DNA from: Trujillonella endophytica
GTDB taxonomy: Bacteria; Actinomycetota; Actinomycetes; Mycobacteriales; Geodermatophilaceae
Assembly (NCBI RefSeq): GCF_900110555.1
Contig: NZ_FOEE01000001.1
Coordinates: 62,001-126,000, forward strand
Reading direction: 5' to 3'
Length of the DNA: 64,000 bases
The notes under the pieces are model-generated. The model did not search any database. It worked only from the letters and a program-made list of their open reading frames with translations, and had not been told where the DNA came from. The translations under genes and the position numbers were made by a program. This document shows positions 1 to 8,489 of the stretch, piece after piece (position 1 is the stretch's first letter; the number at the start of each line of letters is the position of its first letter).

Positions 1-1
1 C

Positions 2-2695
2 GAGCAGCCCACCGTCCCCGAGCCCGAGCCGCAGCCGCCCGCGCACTGGGAGGCCGACATCGTGGCCGCCGACGGCGGCACGGTGCACCTGCGCCCGATC
101 CGGCCCGACGACGCCGAGGGCCTCGTCGGGCTGATGGAGCGCAGCTCCGACCAGACCCGCTACTACCGGTTCTTCGGGCCGATGAAGCGGTTGAGCGAGC
201 GGGACCTGCGCCGCTTCACCCACGTCGACCACGACAACCGGGTGGCGTTCGTGCTGCGGCTGGGCGACCAGTTGATCGGCGTCGGCCGCTACGACCGCTA
301 CCCCGACACCGACGACGCCGAGGTGGCCTTCCTCATCGAGGACGCCCACCAGGGACGCGGGCTGGGCTCGGTCCTGCTCGAGCACCTGGCCGCGGCGGCG
401 CTGGAGCGGGGCATCAAGCGCTTCGTGGCCGAGGTGCTGGCGCAGAACAACCGGATGGTGCGGGTCTTCCTCGACGCCGGGTACACGCCGACCCGCACCT
501 ACGAGGAGGGCGTCGTCCACCTGGCCTTCCCGATCGCGCCGACCGAGGCGGCGCTGGCGGTGGCGGCCGAGCGGGAGCAGCGCAGCGAGTCGCGGTCGAT
601 CGCCCGGCTGCTGACGCCCTCGTCGGTGGCCGTCGTCGGCGCCAGCAACGACGAGGAGAAGATCGGCAACGCCGTCCTGCGGCACCTGCTCGGCTACGGC
701 TTCGACGGCCCGATCTACCCGGTCAACCCGGGTGCCCGCCACGTGCGCGGGGTGCCGGCGTACGCGGGGCTCGAGGACATCCCGGGCGACGTGGACCTGG
801 CCGTGGTCGCCGTCCCGGCCGACGAGGTCGCGGGCGTGGTCGAGGCCGCGCGGCGCAAGAAGGTGCACGGCCTGGTGGTCATCTCCGGCGGCTTCGGCGA
901 GTCCGGGGCCGAGGGGCGGGCCCGGGAGCGGGCGCTGGTGCTCGCCGCGCGGGCGTCGGGGATGCGGGTGGTGGGGCCCAACTGCCTGGGCATCGTGAGC
1001 ACCGACCCCGCCGTGCGGCTCAACGCCAGCCTCGCCCCGCAGGTCCCCGGCCGGGGGCGGGTGGGCTTCTTCGCGCAGTCCGGCGCCCTCGGCGTCGCGC
1101 TGCTGGAGCGGGCGCGGGCCCGCAACATCGGGCTGTCGAGCTTCGTGTCGGCGGGCAACCGCGCCGACGTCAGCGGCAACGACCTCCTGCAGTTCTGGGC
1201 CACCGACCCCGGCACCGAGGTCGTGCTGCTGCACCTGGAGAGCTTCGGCAACCCGCGCAAGTTCGCCCGGCTGGCGCGCTCCGTCGGGCGCACCAAGCCG
1301 GTGGTCGCGGTGAAGAGCGGCCGGCACGTGCGGATGACGGCGGGGCTGGCCGGCACGTCGGTGGCGGTCCCGGAGGAGTCGGTGGCCGCGCTGTTCTCCT
1401 CCGCGGGCGTGATCCGCGTCGAGACGCTGGCCCAGCTCTTCGACGTCGGCACGCTGCTGGCCCACCAGCCGCTGCCGGCCGGCGACCGGGTCGCGATCGT
1501 GGGCAACTCGACCGCGCTGGGGGTGCTGGTCGCGGACGCCGTCCTCGAGGAGGGCCTGACCCTCGCCTCCGAGGCGCCGGTGGACATCGGCACGGCCGCC
1601 GCGCCCGAGGAGTTCGGCGCGGCGCTGCAGCGGGTGATCGACGACGACGCGGTGGACGCCGTGGTGGCCGTGTTCCTGCCGCCCCTGGCCCAGCAGGTGG
1701 AGCAGTTCGGGCGGGCGCTGCTGGAGGTGGCGCGCAACTCGCCCAAGCCGGTCGTGGCGACCTTCCTCTCCACGGAGGGGATCCCGCCGGAGCTGACCGT
1801 CCCCGGCGAGGACGGGACGCCGGCGCGCGGCTCGGTCCCGTCCTACTCGACGCCCGAGCGGGCGGTGATCGCGCTGGCCAAGGTGGCCGAGTACGCCCGC
1901 TGGCGGCGCCGCCCGGTCGGTGAGCTGCCGGAGCTGGCCGACGTCGACGAGTCCGCCGCGCGCGCGGTCGTGGAGGCCGTGCTGGCCGAGGCCCCGGACG
2001 GGCGCGCCCTCACCGACGACGAGCTCATCCGGCTGCTCGCCGCCTACGGGCTGCCGCTGCTGCGGACGCACACCGCGACCGACGAGGACGAGGCGGTCGC
2101 GGCGGCGGACACGATCGGCTACCCCGTCGTGCTGAAGTCGACGGCGCCGTGGCTGCGGCACCGCACCGACCTCGGCGGGGTGCGGATGGACCTGGCCGAC
2201 GCCGGCGCGGTGCGGGCGGCCTTCGGCGCGATCCCGGCCGGCGACCCGGTGATCGTGCAGGAGATGGCGGCGCCGGGGGTGGCGACCGTCGTGGAGATCG
2301 TCGACGACCCCTCGTTCGGCGCGCTGGTCAGCTTCGGCGTCGGGGGCGTGGCCACCGACCTGCTGGGCGACCGCGCCTACCGCACGCTGCCGCTGACCGA
2401 CCTGGACGCCGCCGAGCTGGTGCGGGCGCCGCGGGCCTGGCCGCTGCTGAACGGCTGGCGCGGCTCCGAGGAGGTCGACGTCGCAGCGCTGGAGGACACC
2501 CTGCTGCGGGTGGCGCGGCTGGCCGACGACCTGCCGGAGGTGCTGTCCCTGACCCTCGACCCGGTCATCGTCGGCCCGGCGCAGCCCTGGCACGGCGGCC
2601 GCTCGCTGGTCATCGCCGGCGCGACCGCGTCGGTGGGCCGCCCGACCGCCCGCGTCGACCCCGGCCCCCGCAAGATGCGCTCCCCCGGGGTCTAG
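2..2695 (+). CDS. GNAT acetyltransferase / ADP-forming acyl-CoA synthetase fusion (Pat-type), 5' partial
   Basis: This is a fusion of a GNAT N-acetyltransferase and an acyl-CoA synthetase (NDP-forming)-like module, the architecture of protein lysine acetyltransferases that act on acyl-CoA synthetases. Counted from the GTG at 62, the acetyl-CoA loop QGRGLG lies at residues 97-102. A CoA-binding Rossmann domain (VAVVGAS) begins near 185, a ligase-CoA domain (FFAQSGALG) follows, and an ATP-grasp domain fills the last ~220 residues. The frame stays open for 20 Pro/Glu-rich codons upstream to the window edge, so the true start is probably outside. Its substrate cannot be read from sequence. A strong hairpin follows the stop. 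Confidence 0.85.
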   Translation, partial: EQPTVPEPEPQPPAHWEADIVAADGGTVHLRPIRPDDAEGLVGLMERSSDQTRYYRFFGPMKRLSERDLRRFTHVDHDNRVAFVLRLGDQLIGVGRYDRYPDTDDAEVAFLIEDAHQGRGLGSVLLEHLAAAALERGIKRFVAEVLAQNNRMVRVFLDAGYTPTRTYEEGVVHLAFPIAPTEAALAVAAEREQRSESRSIARLLTPSSVAVVGASNDEEKIGNAVLRHLLGYGFDGPIYPVNPGARHVRGVPAYAGLEDIPGDVDLAVVAVPADEVAGVVEAARRKKVHGLVVISGGFGESGAEGRARERALVLAARASGMRVVGPNCLGIVSTDPAVRLNASLAPQVPGRGRVGFFAQSGALGVALLERARARNIGLSSFVSAGNRADVSGNDLLQFWATDPGTEVVLLHLESFGNPRKFARLARSVGRTKPVVAVKSGRHVRMTAGLAGTSVAVPEESVAALFSSAGVIRVETLAQLFDVGTLLAHQPLPAGDRVAIVGNSTALGVLVADAVLEEGLTLASEAPVDIGTAAAPEEFGAALQRVIDDDAVDAVVAVFLPPLAQQVEQFGRALLEVARNSPKPVVATFLSTEGIPPELTVPGEDGTPARGSVPSYSTPERAVIALAKVAEYARWRRRPVGELPELADVDESAARAVVEAVLAEAPDGRALTDDELIRLLAAYGLPLLRTHTATDEDEAVAAADTIGYPVVLKSTAPWLRHRTDLGGVRMDLADAGAVRAAFGAIPAGDPVIVQEMAAPGVATVVEIVDDPSFGALVSFGVGGVATDLLGDRAYRTLPLTDLDAAELVRAPRAWPLLNGWRGSEEVDVAALEDTLLRVARLADDLPEVLSLTLDPVIVGPAQPWHGGRSLVIAGATASVGRPTARVDPGPRKMRSPGV

Positions 2696-2700
2696 GGACG

Positions 2701-2736
2701 CGAGAAGGCCCGCCCCCGCAGGGACGGGCCTTCTCG
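2701..2736. terminator. Bidirectional terminator hairpin between convergent genes
   Basis: A perfect 12-bp inverted repeat (CGAGAAGGCCCG at 2701-2712 and its complement at 2725-2736) with a 12-nt loop. It sits five bases after the acetyltransferase stop and 25 bp from the sigB stop on the other strand, so it can serve both. There is no strong U-tract, as is usual in high-GC actinobacteria. Confidence 0.8.
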
Positions 2737-2761
2737 GGTCGGTTGGGCAGAGCCGGTCGCG

Positions 2762-3745
2762 TCAGCCGAGGTAGTCGCGGAGGGCGTCGGCGCGCTGCGG
2801 GTCGCGCAGCTTGGCCATCGTCTCCCGCTCGATCTGGCGGACCCGCTCGCGGGACAGCCCGAACTGCTTGCCGATCTGCTCCAGCGTGCGGGGCTGGCCG
2901 CCGTCCAGGCCGAAGCGGAGCACGACGACGTCGCGCTCGCGCTCCTCGAGGGTCTGCAGCACGGTCCGCACGTCACCCTTCATCATCTGGAAGGCGACGG
3001 CATCCTCGGCGACCGCGGCGTCGGCGTCCTCGATGAAGTCGCCGAGCCGGGACTCCTCGTCGGCGCCGACCGTCTGGTCGAGGCTGACGAGGTCGCGGCT
3101 GTACTCGAGCAGCTCGGTGATGCGCTCGGGCGTCAGGTCCAGCTCGAGCCCCAGCTCCTCGGCGGTGGGCTCGCGCTCCAGCTCCTGGTGGATCCGGCGC
3201 CGGGTGCGCACCACCTTGTTGACCTGCTCGGCCAGGTGGACGGGCAGGCGGATGGTGCGCCCGGAGTCGGCCATGGCGCGGGTGATCGCCTGGCGGATCC
3301 ACCACGTCGCGTACGTGGAGAACTTGAAGCCCTTGGTGTAGTCGAACTTCTCGACGGCGCGGATCAGGCCGACGTTGCCCTCCTGGATGAGGTCCAGGAA
3401 CGTCATGCCGTGGCCGGTGTAGCGCTTGGCCACGGAGACCACCAGGCGCAGGTTGGCCTCGAGCAGGTGCCGCTTGGCGGCCTTGCCGTCGACGGCGAGC
3501 GTCTTGTAGTCCCGCTGCAGCGAGGGGGTCAGCTGCCGCTCGGACAGCAGCCGCTCGGCGTACAGGCCCGCCTCGATCCGCTTGGACAGCTCCACCTCCT
3601 GCTCGGCGGTCAGCAGGGCGGTCTTGCCGATGGTGTTCAGGTAGACGCGCACGAGGTCGGTCGACACCAGGCCGCTGGTGTCGGGCTCGCGCCGGGGCGA
3701 GCGGACCTCGAGGGCGTCGTCGGGGGAAGACTGCAGCAGCGTCAC
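2762..3745 (-). CDS. sigB: RNA polymerase sigma factor SigB (group 2, principal-like)
   Basis: A 327-aa sigma-70 factor with regions 1.2, 2, 3 and 4 but without the long acidic/basic N-terminus of a primary sigma. Region 2 carries [19 protein letters not shown] (about 118-136) and the -10-reading helix [15 protein letters not shown] (145-159). Region 4.2 near 285-312 carries the RERVRQIE helix. The length matches mycobacterial SigB (about 323 aa), and the primary sigma gene lies 20 kb away on the same strand, as in other actinobacteria. Start is GTG. About 260 bp separate it from dtd upstream. It probably serves general stress and stationary-phase promoters, by family. Confidence 0.9.
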   Translation of the reverse strand: MTLLQSSPDDALEVRSPRREPDTSGLVSTDLVRVYLNTIGKTALLTAEQEVELSKRIEAGLYAERLLSERQLTPSLQRDYKTLAVDGKAAKRHLLEANLRLVVSVAKRYTGHGMTFLDLIQEGNVGLIRAVEKFDYTKGFKFSTYATWWIRQAITRAMADSGRTIRLPVHLAEQVNKVVRTRRRIHQELEREPTAEELGLELDLTPERITELLEYSRDLVSLDQTVGADEESRLGDFIEDADAAVAEDAVAFQMMKGDVRTVLQTLEERERDVVVLRFGLDGGQPRTLEQIGKQFGLSRERVRQIERETMAKLRDPQRADALRDYLG

Positions 3746-3897
3746 GATGTGTCTTCGTCCTTGCCTCTGGTTCGGATGCTCTCGCCGGACGGCGATGTCG
3801 GCGGAGCGACCCGGGTGTCGAATGCGAGGGTCCCGGTGCCGGCCGGCGGCCCTCGTTGCTTCTCGTCTGTGTGGTACGCCCTGTCCAACGGCCGCGG

Positions 3898-3926
3898 AGG
3901 GGCCCGGTGTTCCACGGGTGGCCCCT
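3898..3926 (-). terminator. Possible dtd terminator in the 260-bp dtd-sigB gap
   Basis: AGGGGCC (3898-3904) pairs with GGCCCCT (3920-3926), a 7-bp stem downstream of dtd on the minus strand. The same gap must also hold the sigB promoter. A GGAAC (minus strand, 3913-3909) followed 19 nt later by GTT (3889-3887) resembles SigE/SigH-type promoters, but it lies partly in this hairpin, so both readings are tentative. Nothing else is visible in 3746-4005. Confidence 0.35.
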
Positions 3927-4005
3927 TCACAGCCAACCCACAGGACGTGTGTTGCGTCACCCGTACCTACCCCGGCGGGCGCGGGTCGAACTACAGGGGC
4001 GGAAC

Positions 4006-4437
4006 TCAGACCTCGAGCAGCAGCGTCATCGGCCCGTCGTTGACCGAGGAGACGGCCATCCGGGCACCGAACACGCCGGTGGCCACCGTGGCGCCGCGCC
4101 GCCGCAGCTCGGCCACCACCTCCTCGACCAGGGGCTCGGCGACCTCGCCGGGCGCCGCCTCGGTCCAGGAGGGACGGCGGCCCTTCCTCGTGTCGCCGTA
4201 GAGGGTGAACTGGCTCACGACCAGCACCGGCAGCCCGAGATCGGCAGCGGAGCTCGCGCCGTCGTCGGTGGGGAAGATCCGCAGCTCGTGCAGCTTGCGG
4301 GCGAGCGCACGGGCGGCCGGGCCGGCGTCGGTCCGGCCCACCCCGACCAGCGCCAGCAGCCCGCGGCCGATCTCGCCGACCACGGCGTCGTCCACCGTTA
4401 CAGCCGCTGTAGCCACCCTGCTCACGACCGCGCGCAC
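4006..4437 (-). CDS. dtd: D-aminoacyl-tRNA deacylase (Dtd)
   Basis: A 143-aa protein that hydrolyses D-aminoacyl esters from mischarged tRNA, for example D-Tyr-tRNA, and edits achiral Gly-tRNA(Ala). Both family motifs are present: SQFT at about 74-77 and the cross-subunit NDGPMT motif near 133-138 (family form NxGPVT). The GTG at 4437 was chosen because it gives the canonical N-terminus VRAVVSRV and family length, although the frame is open far upstream. Hexamer GAGGAT lies six bases before this GTG, compatible with a leaderless transcript. Divergent from the acetyltransferase at 4501. Confidence 0.9.
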   Translation of the reverse strand: MRAVVSRVATAAVTVDDAVVGEIGRGLLALVGVGRTDAGPAARALARKLHELRIFPTDDGASSAADLGLPVLVVSQFTLYGDTRKGRRPSWTEAAPGEVAEPLVEEVVAELRRRGATVATGVFGARMAVSSVNDGPMTLLLEV

Positions 4438-4500
4438 CGGGCCATCCTCGCCGACCGCGGGCGCCCGGCCCGCGCGGTGCCCGGTGCGTACGGTCGTCGC

Positions 4501-5088
4501 ATGGCCGCTCCGCCCGACCCCGGCGATCCCCGCACGATGCGCGAGCGGATGCTCGCGGGCGACCCGTACATCGCCGACGACCCCGAGCTCGCCGAGGAGA
4601 GCTCCCGGGCGCTGGACCTGACCGAGGTCTACAACGCGACGTCGGTGCGCCAGGGAGCGCTGCGCCGCCGGTTGCTGGAGGAGCTCCTCGGCGCGGTCGG
4701 TGAGGGCACCGAGCTCCGCCCGCCGCTGTACGTCGACTACGGCAGCAACATCCGCATCGGCGCCCGGTGCTTCGCCAACTTCGGCCTGGTGGCGCTCGAC
4801 GTCGGCGCCATCACCATCGGCGACGACGTGCAGATCGGGCCCAGCGTGCAGCTGCTGACCCCGACGCACCCGGTCGAGCCGCGGCCGCGGCGGGACAAGT
4901 GGGAGGCGGCCGAGCCGATCACGATCGGCGACAACGTCTGGCTGGGCGGCGGGGCGATCGTGCTGCCCGGCGTCACCATCGGCGAGAACACCGTCGTCGG
5001 CGCCGGCGCCGTGGTCACCCGGGACCTCCCGGCGAACGTGGTCGCCGTTGGGAATCCGGCGCGCGTCGTCCGCACCCTGCAGCCCTGA
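4501..5088 (+). CDS. Sugar O-acetyltransferase (maltose/galactoside acetyltransferase type, left-handed beta helix)
   Basis: A 195-aa hexapeptide-repeat acetyltransferase. An N-terminal Mac domain ([11 protein letters not shown], about 13-23) precedes hexapeptide turns (IRIGARC, ITIGDDV, ITIGDNV, VTIGENT). The catalytic His is in TPTHPVEP near residue 123. It transfers acetyl from acetyl-CoA to a sugar hydroxyl, likely in the cytosol; the specific sugar is unknown. Start ATG at 4501 is supported by a TACGGT hexamer at 4489-4494, six bases upstream, the leaderless arrangement seen repeatedly in this window. No operon partner follows in the same direction. Confidence 0.88.
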   Translation: MAAPPDPGDPRTMRERMLAGDPYIADDPELAEESSRALDLTEVYNATSVRQGALRRRLLEELLGAVGEGTELRPPLYVDYGSNIRIGARCFANFGLVALDVGAITIGDDVQIGPSVQLLTPTHPVEPRPRRDKWEAAEPITIGDNVWLGGGAIVLPGVTIGENTVVGAGAVVTRDLPANVVAVGNPARVVRTLQP

Positions 5089-5109
5089 GCGGGCTCGGCA
5101 GGCGGCCGG

Positions 5110-5538
5110 TCAGGGGGCGCCGGGGCCGCCCGTCGTCGGCAGGCCGGCGGCCGCCCACGCGGAGAAGCCGCCGATGACGTCGGTGGCACGCTCGAGGCCC
5201 AGGGAGCGCAGGGCGTCGGCGGCGAGGCTGGACGTGTAGCCCTCCGAGCAGAGCACGATCACGTCCACGTCGTAGCCGGTCGCCTGCGGGAGCCGGGCGT
5301 CGCTGGCCGGGTCGAACCGCCACTCGAGCACGTTGCGCTCGACGGCGAGGGCGCCGGGGACCTCCCCCTCGGCGGCGCGCTGGGCCGCGGGGCGGATGTC
5401 GACGAGCACGCCACCGGCGGCCACCCGCTCGGCCGCCTCCTCCGGGGAGACGCGGGTGATCCGCGCCCGCGCCTCGGCGAGCAGCTCGTCGACGGTCCGG
5501 GCGCCGGGCGGGCGGGCCCCGCCGGGCGGGGCCGTCAC
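5110..5538 (-). CDS. Rhodanese-like sulfurtransferase
   Basis: A 142-aa single-domain rhodanese. The domain runs from about 28 to 138, with the active-site loop CSEGYTSS (Cys97) and the CH2-like DIRPAAQR motif near 48-55. It could carry sulfane sulfur as a Cys persulfide. Its start ATG overlaps the stop of the cysteine dioxygenase gene by four bases (ATGA), so the two are translationally coupled. This suggests the rhodanese handles sulfur products of cysteine oxidation. The pair lies behind a leader peptide gene on the same strand. Confidence 0.88.
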   Translation of the reverse strand: MTAPPGGARPPGARTVDELLAEARARITRVSPEEAAERVAAGGVLVDIRPAAQRAAEGEVPGALAVERNVLEWRFDPASDARLPQATGYDVDVIVLCSEGYTSSLAADALRSLGLERATDVIGGFSAWAAAGLPTTGGPGAP

Positions 5539-6131
5539 CAGTCCACCCCGGCCTGCTCGGTGCCGGTCCGGTCCAGCCGGTCGCCGGCGAAGGAATAGGT
5601 GTTCATCTCGGTCAGGCGGGGTGCGTACACGTGCACGCTGATCGCCGGTACGGGCGCGGAGTTGGTCACCTGGTGAACGTAGTGAGCGCCGAAGGAGCGC
5701 ACGGAGCCGCCGGTGAGCTCGGCGGTGGACTCCCGCCCGGGTCGGCCCGGCCGGCCGGGCGCGACGACGCGCTCGGTGAGCGATCCACGGACGACGGCGA
5801 AGGCGCCCGCGGATCGGCCGTGGTCGTGCAGCGGCGTGCCCTGACCGGGGAGCCAGGACAGCAGCCAGACCTCGGCCGCGGCGAGCTCGCGGTGCAGCGA
5901 CGGATCCAGCACCGCCGCGGCGTCGGCGGAGGGGAGCAGGTGGGTCCAGCGGGAGTCGGGGCGGTACTCGACCAGGTGCAGCCAGCGGTCGGCCGCGGCG
6001 GCCAGGGCCGCGGCCAGCGCGGGGACGCCGGCGCGGCGGATCGGCGGGACCAGCGACGGGCGGGGCCGCGTCGCGGTGCCGGTCGGCGCGGCGAGGGCGG
6101 GCGCGGGGGACAGGACGGCAGGGGAGGGCAT
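5535..6131 (-). CDS. Cysteine dioxygenase type I
   Basis: A 198-aa cupin-fold thiol dioxygenase that uses Fe(II) and O2 to turn cysteine into cysteine sulfinate. The metal ligands are visible: His102 and His104 in LHDHGRS, and the later His in HYVHQV (about 150-153). The first cupin motif continues as GAFAVVRG. The N-terminal ~30 residues are Ala/Pro-rich and probably disordered. ATG at 6131 has a GAGGAAG ribosome site nine bases upstream. The 70-bp gap to the leader peptide stop could hold an attenuating structure. First enzyme gene of a two-gene operon with the rhodanese. Confidence 0.9.
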   Translation of the reverse strand: MPSPAVLSPAPALAAPTGTATRPRPSLVPPIRRAGVPALAAALAAAADRWLHLVEYRPDSRWTHLLPSADAAAVLDPSLHRELAAAEVWLLSWLPGQGTPLHDHGRSAGAFAVVRGSLTERVVAPGRPGRPGRESTAELTGGSVRSFGAHYVHQVTNSAPVPAISVHVYAPRLTEMNTYSFAGDRLDRTGTEQAGVDW

Positions 6132-6201
6132 GGGGTCTTCCTCGAGCAGGCGCGCTGCCGGCCGGGGCGGGCCGGGGCGGAGTGGATCCGGAGGGTCGGT
6201 G

Positions 6202-6339
6202 TCAGCGACCCGGACAGAGCGCGCTGGCGACCCGCAGCAGATCGACGGTGGACCGCCGCGTCAGCGCGGGGGTGGCCGGTGCCGGGCGACCGGGTCCGGC
6301 GACGGGGGTCCGGTCGATCGGGGCGAGAGGCACGCCCAT
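6202..6339 (-). CDS. Putative regulatory leader peptide of the cysteine dioxygenase operon
   Basis: A 45-codon reading frame, ATG at 6339, ending 70 bp before the dioxygenase start. Its C-terminal third reads LTRRSTVDLLRVASALCPGR, strongly reminiscent of small actinobacterial leader peptides of the form RRHVDL-R-SSA-C found before sulfur and cysteine genes (from memory). It contains one Cys (Cys42) near the end. A -10-like GATGGT lies exactly six bases upstream of ATG, implying a leaderless transcript. Inferred role: translation of the Cys codon senses cysteine or Cys-tRNA supply and tunes the downstream operon. Low coding potential alone; the motif and position carry the call. Confidence 0.65.
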   Translation of the reverse strand: MGVPLAPIDRTPVAGPGRPAPATPALTRRSTVDLLRVASALCPGR

Positions 6340-6481
6340 ATGTCTACCATCCCGATCGGCTTTGGCGGGAAGGTCGGCCGGCGCCGCGCGCCTTGCCCCG
6401 CGGTGGGTGCGAGGCGATGCTGCTCCTGGCCGGAATGCCGCCGGGCGGGCGGAGGAGCCCGCGGACCGAGGCGGGTGAGAG

Positions 6482-6699
6482 GTGACCAGCGAGATCCGGT
6501 TCTGCACCGCGCCCGACGGCACGCGCCTCGCCCGGACCCTGAAGAGATCGTCCTGCCGTCGATGGCCGAGCACGTGCTGGGCGTCTGCCCCTCGGCCGGG
6601 GCCTCCTGGTACGACGACGCGGGCCACATGCCGTTCCTCGAGGATGCCGAGCGCTTCGACCGCGAGCTGGCCGACCTCGTGGCACGGGCGGGCCGGTGA
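6482..6699 (+). pseudogene. Alpha/beta hydrolase remnant (internal deletion and frameshift)
   Basis: The first ~17 codons from GTG 6482 read TSEIRFCTAPDGTRLA, a typical start of alpha/beta hydrolases often linked to adenylate-cyclase-type regulators. From about 6540, in another frame, a typical hydrolase C-terminus follows, with GHMPFLEDAERFDRELADLV containing the catalytic-His segment, ending at the TGA at 6697-6699. The nucleophile elbow and most of the ~270-residue domain are missing. Seen directly: both ends and the frame change; inferred: gene decay by deletion. Confidence 0.65.
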
Positions 6700-6753
6700 C
6701 CGTCGGAGCCGCCGGGGCGGAGGAGGCGGGACGAAGGGCTCTGCCTGGCTCGC

Positions 6754-7581
6754 TTGCCGTCGGCTGGTGTGGACGACGTGCGTGGCGGCGACGCTGCGGG
6801 CTTCCCGCAACCTCCCCGGCGGTCCTCGCTCGGGCGGCCGACGCCCGCGCGGGGCCCCGGACCCCCCGACGACCGGGCGGCCGACAGGCCCGCCGGGGGT
6901 GGGGAGCCGACGTCCTCGACCGCGGCCCTCTACGACCGCCGCCGGAACGTGCACTACACCCGGCCGCTGCTGCGCGGCCTGCTGCACCTGGTCTGGTTCG
7001 AGGCCTCGCTCGTCGCCGGGACCCTCCTCGTGGTCGCCGCCCGGGGTTCCCGGCAGGTGGTCGGCGTCGCGGTCTACGTCGGCTGCCTGAGCGGGATGCT
7101 CGGCGTCAGCGCCCTCTACCACCGGGGCCGCTGGAGTCGGGTCGCCAGCGGCGTCCTCCAGCGGGTCGACCACGTGATGATCTTCCTGCTGATCGCGGGA
7201 ACGGCCACGCCGATCTTCCTCGTCGCCGCTCCCGGGACCTACGGGCTGGTGTGCCTGATCGTCCTGTGGTCGGTCACCGCCGTGGGGATCGGCACGCACC
7301 TGGCCTGGATGGACGCACCGGAGTGGCTCGTCGGCGGCACCTTCATCGGCCTGGGGGTCGCCAACGCGCTCGCCCTGCCCGCGCTGTGGGTCACCGCCGG
7401 GGTCGCGGCCGCGGTCCTCGTCATCGTCGGCGGGCTGCTCTACGTCGTGGGCGCCCTCGCCTACCACCGCCGCCGTCCCGATCCCGTTCCGTCCGTGTTC
7501 GGGTACCACGAGGTCTTCCACGCCTTCGTCTGCGCCGCCGCCACGTGCCACTACATCGCGATCGCGCTGCTCGTCGGCTGA
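6754..7581 (+). CDS. Hemolysin III / PAQR-family seven-helix membrane protein
   Basis: The C-terminal ~215 residues form a typical HlyIII/PAQR protein with seven hydrophobic helices. Family residues are visible: the SALYH motif after helix 2, DH in RVDHVMIFLLIAG, and the metal-binding H-x3-H pair in GYHEVFHAF with a later His in CHYIA. The family includes putative membrane hydrolases or receptors, and the true activity in bacteria is unsettled. The start is uncertain. TTG 6754 is the longest option, and GTG codons at 6769 and 6778 are in frame; the first ~60 residues are Pro/Gly-rich and may not all be translated. Confidence 0.8.
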   Translation: MPSAGVDDVRGGDAAGFPQPPRRSSLGRPTPARGPGPPDDRAADRPAGGGEPTSSTAALYDRRRNVHYTRPLLRGLLHLVWFEASLVAGTLLVVAARGSRQVVGVAVYVGCLSGMLGVSALYHRGRWSRVASGVLQRVDHVMIFLLIAGTATPIFLVAAPGTYGLVCLIVLWSVTAVGIGTHLAWMDAPEWLVGGTFIGLGVANALALPALWVTAGVAAAVLVIVGGLLYVVGALAYHRRRPDPVPSVFGYHEVFHAFVCAAATCHYIAIALLVG

Positions 7582-7648
7582 GGCCCGGTCCCGGCGGGAC
7601 CACCGGCGGTCGTTTCCGCCGGGCCGGCCGTGCGGCACCATCGCCGGT

Positions 7649-8236
7649 GTGCCGACCCTGACGCTGACCCAGGCCCCGCGCGCCGACGAGTTGCTCGGCC
7701 GCGACCCGCTCGCCCTGCTGCTGGGCATGCTGTTCGACCAGCAGTTCCCCATGGAGCGCGCCTTCGCCGGACCGCGCCTGCTGGCCGACCGGATGGGCGT
7801 GGACACCCTGTCGGCCGCCGACATCGCCGACGCCGCCCCGGAGCAGGTTGTCGCCTGGTTCCAGGGCCCGCCCGCCGTCCACCGCTACCCGGGCTCGATG
7901 GCCGCCCGCGCGCAGGGGGTGTGCCGGCTGCTCGTCGAGCGCTACGACGGCCGGGCCGAGGAGCTGTGGGCCGACGCACCCGACGGGAAGGCGCTGCTGA
8001 AGCGGGTGGCGGAGCTCCCCGGCTTCGGCGCGCAGAAGGCGAAGATCTTCGTCGCGCTGCTCGGCAAGCAGTACGGGGTCACGCCGTCCGGCTGGCGCGA
8101 GGCCGCCGGCGAGTACGGCGAGGAGGGCTCGCACCGCTCGGTCGCCGACATCACCGGGCCGGACTCGTTGGCGGAGGTCCGCCAGTTCAAGCAGGAGCAG
8201 AAGGCGGCCGCGAAGAAGGCTCCAGGCGCCGGGTGA
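7649..8236 (+). CDS. HhH-GPD-fold base-excision-repair-like protein
   Basis: A 195-aa actinobacterial protein related to the HhH-GPD DNA glycosylase superfamily. The helix-hairpin-helix LPGFGAQKAK (about 123-132) and the preceding alpha-helical core (FDQQFPMERAFAGPRLL) are clear. The segment that normally follows with the catalytic Asp (VD-HV in EndoIII/AlkA) is not recognisable; GVTPSGWREAAGEYGEE stands there. The Lys/Ala-rich tail may bind DNA. It may be a divergent or non-catalytic glycosylase. GTG 7649 is preceded by CACCAT seven bases upstream. Confidence 0.8.
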   Translation: MPTLTLTQAPRADELLGRDPLALLLGMLFDQQFPMERAFAGPRLLADRMGVDTLSAADIADAAPEQVVAWFQGPPAVHRYPGSMAARAQGVCRLLVERYDGRAEELWADAPDGKALLKRVAELPGFGAQKAKIFVALLGKQYGVTPSGWREAAGEYGEEGSHRSVADITGPDSLAEVRQFKQEQKAAAKKAPGAG

Positions 8237-8326
8237 CGTGAGCAGGCGCGGGACCGGTCCGGCGGGAACGGTCCGGTATCCCGTCCGGGCGAGCTGCGGA
8301 TGAGCCGCTCCACGGCGCCGGGCGAG

Positions 8327-8460
8327 GATGACGCAGACCTACGAGGGCACGAAGTCGTCGTCCACTGCCAGCACCTCGACGTCGGCGAACGCGGCGGCGG
8401 TGGCGTACCGGCGCAGGGTGGCTCGGACGAACTGCCCTCCGTGGGTGGTCGGGGTCGCGG
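8327..8460 (-). pseudogene. Possible 3' remnant of a class I methyltransferase
   Basis: On the minus strand, about 40 codons ending in TAG near 8338 read FVRATLRRYATAAAFADVEVL followed by an Asp-rich end. This resembles the C-terminal strand-helix of SAM-dependent methyltransferases (…AGFADVEVLPID). No start, SAM-binding motif or upstream body is present before the neighbouring hydrolase gene begins. It is the only coding-like signal in the 253-bp gap 8237-8489. Alternative: chance reading frame in GC-rich spacer. Confidence 0.3.
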
Positions 8461-8489
8461 GTGCTCGACCGGGAACGGCAGCCGCGGTC

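Noticed and set aside
2149-3036. A 295-codon plus-strand frame crossing the acetyltransferase end and sigB
   Set aside because: Arg/Gly/Pro-rich shadow that reads through a terminator; both real genes are clear in other frames.
3887-3913. SigE/SigH-type promoter GGAAC-N19-GTT before sigB
   Set aside because: Spacing is slightly long and the -35 lies within the loop of a likely terminator, so I did not list it as a separate feature.
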